A stretch of 64,000 nucleotides of DNA from positions 1 through 64,000 of the forward strand of contig NZ_NWSQ01000019.1 in the NCBI RefSeq assembly GCF_002531725.1. The letters are read 5' to 3'. Numbering within the stretch: the stretch's first letter is position 1; each line of letters begins with the position of its first letter. The notes beneath the pieces are model-generated. The model ran no database searches. It was not told the origin of the DNA and saw only the letters and a program-made list of their open reading frames with translations. The position numbers were made by a program, and so were the translations under genes. The DNA comes from Rhizobium sp. L43 (lineage in GTDB: Bacteria; Pseudomonadota; Alphaproteobacteria; Rhizobiales; Rhizobiaceae). Of the stretch, positions 17,702 to 25,508 are shown piece after piece.

Positions 17702-18398
17702 TTTGCACCCCGCAGTTTGGGATCTGAGATTTCTGGTGAAGAATGTTATTCACGCTCGCAATACGCCATCATCATGCGCCGCCGCAGTAGCGTCAAGCAT
17801 GATAAGCTTAAACGTTCATTTTTTTCTACAAGCTCTCGTTATAGTTGATTTATGCAGCTTTTTCGGCGGCGCTGTCTGTGGAAATCAGATTGCCGGAAAT
17901 TCTTCAGCTCAGAGAACTGGTGACTGATACAGCCGCTGATGGCGCGAACATTATGGTTTAACGCCGAATTAACCGTCATAAACCAAAATACAGCGCAATA
18001 TTAACCCGTGATACCCTTCGAAAATGACCGAATACAAATTGCCGTTTCTCGCAATAGTAAATTCGCTGTCGCGGGCGCGTCGCGTGAGCGCGAGCCGAGG
18101 TGCCCCCCGAAAGCCGATCTGCGTGCCAAGATTGCCCGAAGATGACGATGTGAGAATCGGGTGATTCGACGCGACGGTGCCGTGTCCGGTGGGAGAGACC
18201 GTTCTGGCAGTCGTTCACAGTCGGTGCAGCAGATAGCGAAGGATTATATCGTTGCGAATATGGCAACCGGTTGCGGTTACAATTTCGATGAGGCCGTGAT
18301 CAGGCCAACTTCTTTTTGAACACTGAGCCTCATGCCCGTGCGGGATGGGTAGAAAATGGAGCTTCTCCGACAACCTCATGTGCTGTCGGATCTCATAA
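17702..18398. other. 697-base intergenic region without a supported gene
   Basis: The left half is AT-rich and the right half GC-rich. Short open frames are present on both strands, but none has a ribosome site with a recognisable product. A 7-bp hairpin at 18366-18390 sits directly before the phosphatase start. The region must hold the divergent promoters of the KTSC and phosphatase genes. Confidence 0.6.
18366..18390 (+). promoter_or_regulatory. Hairpin covering the ribosome site of the phosphatase gene
   Basis: TCCGACA (18366-18372) pairs perfectly with TGTCGGA (18384-18390), and the GGA presumed to act as the ribosome site lies in the right arm, 8 bases before ATG 18399. It could limit translation; this is inference from position only. 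Confidence 0.35.
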
Positions 18399-19193
18399 AT
18401 GGATTATATGTTTAACTATCTCGGGCCGTGGCGACAACAGATATCGATATTGGCCGGCAGCCGCAAAGGACGCGCTCGGCTGACGTTTGCCGAAGGCGAA
18501 TTCGCTGCGGTCTACGCGATGAGCGATGTTCACGGATGTTATAACGAACTCATCGAGGCACATCGCCGCATCGAGGAGGATGCCGCGCGCATTCCGGGGC
18601 CGAAACTTATCGTCATGCTCGGCGACTATGTCGACCGCGGGCCTGATTCGAGCGCTGTGCTGGAGTTCCTGAGCAAGGCCCCGCCGCCGGGATTTCAGCG
18701 TTTCGCTCTGTGCGGCAATCACGACGCGGAGCTGGTGAAGCTCTATCGCAAACCGGCGCACATTCTTGAATGGCTCGGCTTTGCCGGGACGGAGACGCTG
18801 CACTCATACGGTATCGATATCGAGCATCTGCTGCAGTCGGTGGCGGGAAGCGAAATGATTGCCCGCGTCATTCGCAACATGATCCCCGAGCGGCATATCC
18901 AGTTCCTGGAATCGCTGCCGATCATGCTGCGGATGGGAAGGGTGGTCTTTGTCCATGCCGGCATCAAACCGGGCATAGACCTCAAGAGGCAGAGGGACAG
19001 CGACCTGATGTGGATCCGCCAACCCTTCCTGGATGAGGGGCCGCAGCTTCCCGTCCTCGTGATCCATGGACATACGCCGGGGCGAATCCCGACATTCGGC
19101 CCGCAACGCATCGGTATCGACACCGCGGTTTCGGCGACGGGCCGGTTAACTGTGCTGACGATCAAGGGAACGCGGGTCGGGATCCTCAATTAG
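18399..19193 (+). CDS. Serine/threonine-type metallophosphoesterase
   Basis: A 264-residue calcineurin-like phosphoesterase. The metal motifs are in the right order: SDVHG (42-46), GDYVDRG (75-81), GNHD (106-109), then VHAGIKPG and HGHTPGRIP. It resembles PrpE/ApaH-like bacterial protein phosphatases and diadenosine-tetraphosphate hydrolases. The N-terminal 30 residues are basic. The start could also be at 18408. It lies next to the UDP-glucose dehydrogenase gene in convergent orientation, and whether it acts on EPS regulators (for example the PssP tyrosine kinase) is only a guess, because the family mostly acts on Ser/Thr phosphates. Confidence 0.87.
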   Translation: MDYMFNYLGPWRQQISILAGSRKGRARLTFAEGEFAAVYAMSDVHGCYNELIEAHRRIEEDAARIPGPKLIVMLGDYVDRGPDSSAVLEFLSKAPPPGFQRFALCGNHDAELVKLYRKPAHILEWLGFAGTETLHSYGIDIEHLLQSVAGSEMIARVIRNMIPERHIQFLESLPIMLRMGRVVFVHAGIKPGIDLKRQRDSDLMWIRQPFLDEGPQLPVLVIHGHTPGRIPTFGPQRIGIDTAVSATGRLTVLTIKGTRVGILN

Positions 19194-19242
19194 GCATACC
19201 GCCCGGAACGGTTTACGCTTTTCGGCGCCATGCTCCAAAGCA

Positions 19243-19271
19243 GACGCCGCGGGCTTATGCTCCGCGGCGTC
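19243..19271. terminator. Hairpin between convergent genes
   Basis: GACGCCGCGG (19243-19252) pairs perfectly with CCGCGGCGTC (19262-19271) between the phosphatase and UDP-glucose dehydrogenase genes. No T-run is seen, so termination efficiency is uncertain, but the position suits a bidirectional terminator. Confidence 0.6.
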
Positions 19272-19299
19272 AGGATGATTACCGATTTACCAGGACCTG

Positions 19300-20628
19300 T
19301 CAGGTGTTTGTCGATTCCTGATAGAGATTGGTGCCGATGCCGGTGTAGTTAAAACCGTGTTTGCGGACCTCGTCGCTGCGGTAGATATTGCGCAGGTCGA
19401 CCAGGACCGGGGCGTGCATCGCCTGCTTCAGGCGATTGAAATCGAGCGCGCGGAACTGGTTCCATTCGGTGACGATGACAAGCGCATCCGCACCGGCGGC
19501 TGCTTCATAGGGCCCGCTCGCATATTCGATGTTCTCGATCACCTTGCGGGCGTTGTCCATGCCTTCGGGATCGTAGCCGACCACCTGGGCGCCGGCGTCC
19601 TGCAGGGTCTGGATGACGGCAATCGCCGGGCTGTCGCGCATGTCGTCGGTGTTCGGCTTGAAGGTCAGGCCGAGAATCGCGATCTTCTTACCGCGAATGT
19701 CTCCGCCGACGGCTGCGATCACTTTCCGTCCCATCGCCCGCTTGCGGTTGTCGTTGATCGAGATCGTCGTCTCGATCAGACGGACCGGCGCGTCGTAATC
19801 CTGCGCCGTCTTGGCAAGGGCAAGCGTATCCTTGGGGAAGCACGAGCCGCCGTAACCCGGCCCGGCATGCAGGAACTTGGCGCCGATACGGCCATCGAGA
19901 CCGATGCCGCGTGAAACATCCTGGACGTTTGCGTCGACCCGCTCGCAGAGATCGGCGATCTCGTTGATGAAGGTGATCTTCATCGCAAGGAATGCATTGG
20001 CCGCATATTTGATCAGTTCCGAGGTGCGGCGGGTGGTGAAGACCAGAGGGGCCTGGTTGAGGTAAAGCGGACGATAGACCTCGGTCATGGTTTCGCGCGC
20101 CCGGTCGTCATTCAGGCCGACGACGATACGGTCGGGACGCTTGAAATCTTCGATCGCCGCGCCTTCGCGCAGGAACTCCGGGTTGGAAACGACGGCGACG
20201 TCCGCCGCAGGATTGGTTTCGCGCATGATGCGCTCGACTTCGTCGCCGGTGCCGACCGGCACCGTCGACTTGGTGACGATCACGGTGAAGCCTTCCACAT
20301 AGGTGGCAATCTCGCGTGCAGCCGCATAGACATAGGAGAGGTCTGCGTGGCCGTCGCCGCGCCGGGATGGCGTGCCGACTGCGATGAACACGACGTCGGC
20401 GCTGCGGACGCTTTCGCCGACATCCGTCGAAAACGATAGCCGGCCAGTGCTGGTATTTTCGGCGACCAATTGCTCCAGACCCGGCTCGTAGATCGGAATG
20501 CGGCCTTCGCGAAGGGCTTCGATCTTACTCAGATCCTTGTCGACGCAGATGACGTCGTGGCCGAAATCCGCGAAGCAAACGCCTGAAACGAGGCCGACAT
20601 AGCCTGATCCAATCATCGTGATGCGCAT
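19300..20628 (-). CDS. exo5: UDP-glucose 6-dehydrogenase
   Basis: A 442-residue enzyme that oxidises UDP-glucose twice with NAD to make UDP-glucuronate, the precursor of acidic EPS and of the LpsL product. It has GSGYVG (residues 7-12), the catalytic lysine in ELIKYAANAFLAMK, and the catalytic cysteine C263 in GGSCFPKDT. The length is typical of bacterial UGDs. It corresponds to Exo5/RkpK of rhizobia, in which mutants lose EPS and have altered LPS. A strong inverted repeat lies 25 bases upstream of its start. Confidence 0.93.
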   Translation of the reverse strand: MRITMIGSGYVGLVSGVCFADFGHDVICVDKDLSKIEALREGRIPIYEPGLEQLVAENTSTGRLSFSTDVGESVRSADVVFIAVGTPSRRGDGHADLSYVYAAAREIATYVEGFTVIVTKSTVPVGTGDEVERIMRETNPAADVAVVSNPEFLREGAAIEDFKRPDRIVVGLNDDRARETMTEVYRPLYLNQAPLVFTTRRTSELIKYAANAFLAMKITFINEIADLCERVDANVQDVSRGIGLDGRIGAKFLHAGPGYGGSCFPKDTLALAKTAQDYDAPVRLIETTISINDNRKRAMGRKVIAAVGGDIRGKKIAILGLTFKPNTDDMRDSPAIAVIQTLQDAGAQVVGYDPEGMDNARKVIENIEYASGPYEAAAGADALVIVTEWNQFRALDFNRLKQAMHAPVLVDLRNIYRSDEVRKHGFNYTGIGTNLYQESTNT

Positions 20629-20652
20629 ATTTCCCTCAAATCATTGGAGTAG

Positions 20653-20681
20653 AACGTCATGCTGCGTCGCAGCATGACGTT
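20653..20681 (-). promoter_or_regulatory. Perfect 14-bp inverted repeat in the exo5 leader
   Basis: AACGTCATGCTGCG (20653-20666) and CGCAGCATGACGTT (20668-20681) are perfectly complementary around one base. It lies 25-53 bases before the exo5 ATG. As DNA it may be a dimeric repressor site; as RNA it would give a 13-bp hairpin in the leader. Confidence 0.55.
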
Positions 20682-20894
20682 GGTCATACTGAATCTGGGT
20701 GAAAAGACAATATCGAAGATCGCTTGATACCCACATCGAACATCGAACTGGGGGCACGACAACGCGTTGCCGGCTACCCCCTCGACAGCAGAAACATAGG
20801 TTTGTGTGGGCAATGTGACAAGTCGAGCCGTTCGTCAGAGCCGGCTCGACGTCAATTCCGGAGACCGAGTTCGGTGTTCCCGTAGCCCAAGCGT

Positions 20895-21494
20895 CTACAG
20901 CCGGTACCAGACATAGGGGTCTGTCCCCGATTGAATCTTGTCCCAGCGCAGATCGGTATCCCGCCAGTTCTTGATGCTGCTTTTCCTGTTGTCGAGCACG
21001 AGGTCACCCTTGTCGGTTCTGACCACGAGAACCGCATGTCCTTCACCGGAGGGTGTATATGCCGTTGCGATTCGCAAAGCGCGCGATGACCAGCCCATCG
21101 CGATCAGCCGGCTGCGCTTGGTCAAGGCGAAATCTTCGCAGTCGCCGCTGCGAACATTCACCTTCCAGACATCGCCGTTCAGTTCGCTACTGGAGTCGTT
21201 GCGGCCGATCATGGTCCGATTGACGGTGCTGTTCACGTTTTTCAGCTGCAGCATCTGCTCGTCGGTGAGCGCAACGACCGAGAGACCATTGTTGTCACGG
21301 CATTCGGCCGGGTTCTGGGCGCAGAACAATACCTGGGCGAAGGGCGGGATGATCTTGCCTTTTTCGGAGATATAGCTGACCGCCGAACTACCGTTCAGGC
21401 CGCGGGCGAAACCTGCGGGACCGGCGGCAAATGCCGAGCACGCATTACCTGCTGTAAAGGCCAGCGCCAGAAGTGTAACGAACGTTTTCTTCAT
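20895..21494 (-). CDS. Transglutaminase-like cysteine peptidase (BTLCP family)
   Basis: A 199-residue exported protein with a signal peptide (residues 1-23, ending AFA) and the bacterial transglutaminase-like cysteine proteinase fold. The catalytic triad is visible: C119 in SGDCEDFA, H153 in EGHAVL and D168 in VLDN. In other bacteria, BTLCPs such as LapG cleave surface adhesins in the periplasm under c-di-GMP control. No LapD-like partner gene is next to it. Lying between EPS precursor and EPS polymerisation genes, it could act on a surface protein, but the target is unknown. Confidence 0.88.
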   Translation of the reverse strand: MKKTFVTLLALAFTAGNACSAFAAGPAGFARGLNGSSAVSYISEKGKIIPPFAQVLFCAQNPAECRDNNGLSVVALTDEQMLQLKNVNSTVNRTMIGRNDSSSELNGDVWKVNVRSGDCEDFALTKRSRLIAMGWSSRALRIATAYTPSGEGHAVLVVRTDKGDLVLDNRKSSIKNWRDTDLRWDKIQSGTDPYVWYRL

Positions 21495-21764
21495 CTGTTA
21501 AATCCCTGTTCAGGGCAACCGATTGAGATCAGGCTTGCCTTTTTTCTCGGTCAATGGCATGGCGATCTGATGATCTGCCAAGTATTGGGCGCAGAATATC
21601 TGTCCCGTTTCTGCTGCTTAGAAGGAGCATAGCCGGGCCTTGTCTCGATTGGCTTAAACCTTTCGCGACAATTTTAAACGATGTGGAATTCTGTTACACT
21701 TTAGCACGCAAGTGCTTGAAGTTCAACTTATGTTAGTACGAGTAAATTAATCTCTTTGGTTGCA
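21495..21764. promoter_or_regulatory. Divergent region between BTLCP and pssT genes
   Basis: A 270-base, AT-rich stretch which must hold the promoter of the pssTNOP block and that of the BTLCP gene. I do not see a clean -10/-35 pair or a palindrome that I would name. Confidence 0.4.
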
Positions 21765-23228
21765 ATGGCTTTGGTCGCCGCTCACTCTGGTAAACGAATT
21801 CAAATGTTCTCCCACCTCATCAATAAGCGGGTCTTGCGAGAGGTTTTGCTTTTCGCCTTCATCGGCGTCGTTATATTGACGCTGATACCGTTCGGGAGTG
21901 TTACACCCTTGGCCTTCGCCTTCGCGGCGATCGGAATGTTTGCTCTCGCCATTGTTTCGGGACTGCTGTTCGGAGAGCCGAGACAGAGCAGACGGGTGTT
22001 CGGCATCGCTCTGTTTCTGTTGATCGTTCTCACAGGATGGACGTTCATTCAGACGATCGAACTGCCTGCGCGGTGGCTGGCAAATCCCGCTTGGGATGCC
22101 GCGCGTGACCTGGCGGGCGTCGATTACGCGGCGATCTCGGTCGCGCCGGCCGACACGCTCGCCTCGATCCTCTGGGTGGCGCTGCCCTTCGTCACGTTCC
22201 TGACCGGGCTTCTCTTATGCGATACCGATCAGCGCGCAAGGACGGTGCTCTCCGGTCTCGGGCTTGCTGCGGGCATCATCGCTGTTTTCGGCCTGCTGCA
22301 GTTTTCGCTGTTTCCCACCATCCTGATCGTCGTCGAGAAACGCGCCTACCTCGACAGCCTGACCGCAGTCTTCGTCAACCGCAATACCGCCGCGACCTTC
22401 CTCGGGCTTGGAACGCTGCTGATGCTGACGCTGGTCAGAGACATTGCCCGTTCCTATTCAAACCATCCGCCCGGCGAGCCGGGCCGAAACACGCTTCTCT
22501 TGAAATCGTGGATCTACATCCTGCTCCTATGCGCATGCTTCACCGCGCTGATGCTGAGCCGCTCGCGCGCCGGGATATTTGCGACCTTTGTTGCCGCTCT
22601 CATCTATTTTCCGTGGCTTGTCATGCATTGGAACGGCTCGAGGCGTCATCTGAAACCGGCGCCAAGATGGCGTTCGATGCTTAAGCTGCTTTCGGCGATT
22701 GTTTTCGTCGTCGTGCTGCTGACGATGTTTGCCGGCCAGGCGATTTTGCGCGCGCAAGAGCGGCGGCTCGAGGATGATGATCGGTTCTGCATTCTGCCGG
22801 GCATCTGGCGTGCCATTTCGGATCATTGGTTGACCGGGACCGGCCTTGGAACCTTCCGGACCGTATTTTCCGCCTACCGCGATCCGGCCTGCGGAATTTT
22901 CGGGATCTTCGACCGGGCGCATAATTTTTATCTCGAAGGATTCTTGGGCCTCGGAATAGTGTTCCCGATTGCCGCGGTCCTTGTCTTCTCGGTGCTTGCC
23001 AGCGTGTTCCGGCGCGGGCTCGCGCAAAGACGGCGCCTGAGGCATTATGTTCTTCTTGGCATGGCCGCGACGGTTTTGGTCGCCCTTCATGCGGCGGTGG
23101 ATTTCTCGCTGCAGATACCGGGTTTCGCCGTGTTTTATTCAGCCTTCCTCAGTGCCATTGTCACGATCAGTCTCGGGCGCAGCAACGGACAGGCGGACAT
23201 GGCATATGAGCGGCCGCTAACCAATTAA
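21765..23228 (+). CDS. pssT: EPS polymerase, Wzy/O-antigen-ligase family (PssT)
   Basis: A polytopic inner-membrane protein of about 487 residues with 10-12 hydrophobic helices and large periplasmic loops. The segment LSRSRAGIFA is the usual motif of the Wzy_C/O-antigen-ligase domain. It precedes pssN-pssO-pssP-like genes in the same order as in R. leguminosarum, where PssT is thought to polymerise EPS repeat units in the periplasm. The start is uncertain: TTG at 21756, ATG at 21765 and ATG at 21804 are all in frame and none has a strong ribosome site. Confidence 0.82.
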   Translation: MALVAAHSGKRIQMFSHLINKRVLREVLLFAFIGVVILTLIPFGSVTPLAFAFAAIGMFALAIVSGLLFGEPRQSRRVFGIALFLLIVLTGWTFIQTIELPARWLANPAWDAARDLAGVDYAAISVAPADTLASILWVALPFVTFLTGLLLCDTDQRARTVLSGLGLAAGIIAVFGLLQFSLFPTILIVVEKRAYLDSLTAVFVNRNTAATFLGLGTLLMLTLVRDIARSYSNHPPGEPGRNTLLLKSWIYILLLCACFTALMLSRSRAGIFATFVAALIYFPWLVMHWNGSRRHLKPAPRWRSMLKLLSAIVFVVVLLTMFAGQAILRAQERRLEDDDRFCILPGIWRAISDHWLTGTGLGTFRTVFSAYRDPACGIFGIFDRAHNFYLEGFLGLGIVFPIAAVLVFSVLASVFRRGLAQRRRLRHYVLLGMAATVLVALHAAVDFSLQIPGFAVFYSAFLSAIVTISLGRSNGQADMAYERPLTN

Positions 23229-23516
23229 AATTTAAATAGATGGTTTTTATGAAGATTTTTAGAAAATAGTGATTGTGCAGGTGCGAGCTGTTGACTCTGA
23301 AACCTAAGAAATTTTATAGCGGGTACAGTCTTCGGATTGTTGCGGCGCCAGAAAAGTCGAGCTGGGTCGTTTTTCGCTTCCTAAAGGGCTTGGCGTTGCC
23401 AGCCTGCCACAGTTAGGGGAATGTTAATCGGCATTCAGTGTTATTGATCGGGGATTGTCTTGTATTTTGTCAGATTGCGGGGCAGTAGCTTCAGGGGCGT
23501 CAACACAGGTTATTCT
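23229..23516. promoter_or_regulatory. Intergenic region before pssN
   Basis: A 288-base AT-rich gap between pssT and pssN. Its length implies that pssN has its own promoter. No gene is seen in it. Confidence 0.4.
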
Positions 23517-24728
23517 ATGGGTTGTTCTCGTATCGTTAGTACACGCGTCGCCATTGTTGTAGCGCTAACCACTATATTGGCAAGCTGCACGTCATTGCCA
23601 AGATCCGGCCCCGATCACAAAGATGTTGATCGAGATGCGGCGGTGAAAGTGACAACGAAGGAGCGTCGCGTCGGCATCGACTACGCCCTGGTTGATCTCA
23701 GCAAGAATGTTCTCCCGTATTTTACGTCTCCTCAGCCAACCTCCTTCAAGGGCTTTGGCGGCGGTCGAGGCGGGGCGCCCGAAATTCCGCTTGGCTACGG
23801 TGACGTCGTTGAGGTCGCCATCTTCGAAGCTCAGTCCGGCGGTCTCTTCATTCCCTCCGACGCTGGCAGCCGACCCGGCAATTACATCTCTCTGCCGAGC
23901 CAGACAATCGATAGAAACGGGACGATCACAATTCCCTATGCGGGTCGCGTTCCGGCAGCCGGTCGCCTCAAGGAGACCGTGGAGCAGGACGTCGAGGATC
24001 GCCTGGCGAGCCGCGCGATCGAACCGCAGGTGGTCATCACGACAACGACAAGCCGCTCCAGTCAGGTGGCTGTGCTCGGGGATGTCAACAATCCCCAGCG
24101 CATTGAGATCAGCCCGGCGGGTGAACGTGTTCTCGATGTCATTTCCGCCGCGGGCGGTTTGACGACCAACAATATCGAAACGAATGTGACGCTGCAGCGC
24201 CGCGGCAAGACGGCAACCGTCGCCTACAACACGCTCCTGAAAAACCCGGCGGAAAATATCTATGTTGCGCCGGATGATACGATCTCGATCGATCACGAAC
24301 GCCGCACCTATCTCGCGCTCGGCGCGGCGGGCGTCAGCGGTCGCTTCGATTTCGAAGAGTCTGACTTGACCCTTGGCGAGGCAATTGCAAAGGCAGGCGG
24401 CCTGCGCGACGACCGCGCCGATCCGGCTCAGGTTCTGCTCTATCGCCAGGTCCCCAAGAAAACGCTTCAAGCGATGCACGTGGACACGACGAGATTTGCA
24501 GGGGATGCGGTTCCGGTGATCGTGCGTGCCAACCTGCGTGATCCCGCAACCTTGTTTGCCGCCCAGCAATTCAAGATGGAAGACAAGGATATTATCTATA
24601 TTTCCAATTCGGACTCTGTCGAACTGGTCAAGTTCCTTGACATCGTCAACTCGGTATCGTCCACTGTTTCCGGTGTAACGGATGACGCGAACGATACGCG
24701 CAACGCGATACAGGATCTCGGAAATTGA
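23517..24728 (+). CDS. pssN: Outer-membrane polysaccharide export lipoprotein (PssN, Wza-like)
   Basis: A 403-residue OPX protein. The start at 23517 gives a lipoprotein signal with the lipobox LASC (Cys about residue 24). The mature protein begins with the polysaccharide-export domain (GYGDVVEVAIFE, IDRNGTITIPYAGRV) and continues with SLBB repeats (QVAVLGDVNNPQRIEI and YLALGAAGVSGRFDFEE). In R. leguminosarum PssN is an outer-membrane lipoprotein involved in EPS export, working with PssP. A TTG start at 23460 would place residues before the signal peptide and is less likely. Confidence 0.9.
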   Translation: MGCSRIVSTRVAIVVALTTILASCTSLPRSGPDHKDVDRDAAVKVTTKERRVGIDYALVDLSKNVLPYFTSPQPTSFKGFGGGRGGAPEIPLGYGDVVEVAIFEAQSGGLFIPSDAGSRPGNYISLPSQTIDRNGTITIPYAGRVPAAGRLKETVEQDVEDRLASRAIEPQVVITTTTSRSSQVAVLGDVNNPQRIEISPAGERVLDVISAAGGLTTNNIETNVTLQRRGKTATVAYNTLLKNPAENIYVAPDDTISIDHERRTYLALGAAGVSGRFDFEESDLTLGEAIAKAGGLRDDRADPAQVLLYRQVPKKTLQAMHVDTTRFAGDAVPVIVRANLRDPATLFAAQQFKMEDKDIIYISNSDSVELVKFLDIVNSVSSTVSGVTDDANDTRNAIQDLGN

Positions 24729-24809
24729 TTGAAATAGGCGAGTCGGCATCGATCGCGAAGATCAATGCCGACGGCCTATATAGTGGATTTGATGAAGGAA
24801 ACTGTGGTG

Positions 24810-25457
24810 ATGGCAAGGTCAGCTGTTTATCGTAAGCTTGCATATAGCGGAATTGTCGTTGCGATGTTTGCGGGCATGAATTCCAGTGCCTTTGCGGCAG
24901 CTTGCTTGGGTCCGGCAAGCCTGACGACCGTCGATGTGAGTGGATTTACGGCCAATCCCGCCGCTCTCCTCGACATGTCCGATCCATTGGTTCTGTCATC
25001 GCGCGTTCGCGCGCTGGTCGGCAGCAGCAACGACACGCTATCGCCGGTGATCGAGCAGGCCAAGAAAGCCAATGCCACACAGATGGCGGCGATCGGCGCC
25101 GGTCTCGGGCGGGCGGCAAACAGCTGCCAGGTGACGGACCCGCAGTTCAAGCTGGCGATCGAAAAGGCTGTCGCCGAAGCGGCCAGCGCCGACCCCAATC
25201 TGGCGCCGCTGCTTGCCGCCTTTGCGAAGGTGCTTGCCGAAGGCGGAACTGCGGCGCTCGGCCCGGGCGCAAGCTCTGCGGCTGCTGCAGCCGGTATCGG
25301 CAACGATGGGTCAGTTGGGCAGACAGGTCCCGGCTCCGATGACGGCACGCCGTATGAGGGCGCCGCGACCACTGCTGGAACGCTCAAGGTTTCGAGGGCC
25401 CAGTCGTCTTCCGATACGACGGAGTCGACGAGTCCGAGCTCGCCGGTCATACAATAG
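24810..25457 (+). CDS. pssO: Exported protein associated with EPS export (PssO)
   Basis: A 215-residue protein with a signal peptide (residues 1-30, ending AFAA) and a helical Ala-rich mature domain. Its C-terminal tail is low in complexity (Gly, Ser, Thr, Ala; about residues 160-215). It holds the pssO position between pssN and pssP, and PssO of R. leguminosarum is an extracytoplasmic protein that supports EPS export. The start at 24810 is preferred because AAGGAA lies about 9 bases before it; ATGs at 24765 and 24792 are alternatives. No catalytic motif is visible. Confidence 0.78.
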   Translation: MARSAVYRKLAYSGIVVAMFAGMNSSAFAAACLGPASLTTVDVSGFTANPAALLDMSDPLVLSSRVRALVGSSNDTLSPVIEQAKKANATQMAAIGAGLGRAANSCQVTDPQFKLAIEKAVAEAASADPNLAPLLAAFAKVLAEGGTAALGPGASSAAAAAGIGNDGSVGQTGPGSDDGTPYEGAATTAGTLKVSRAQSSSDTTESTSPSSPVIQ

Positions 25458-25508
25458 CTGGAATTGCCCTTAGATCTTAGCGCTTGACGCCTTTGTTGGA
25501 GATCGAAA

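Noticed and set aside
17976..18266. A 96-codon minus-strand frame
   Set aside because: No ribosome site, no domain, unusual codon use for this genome.
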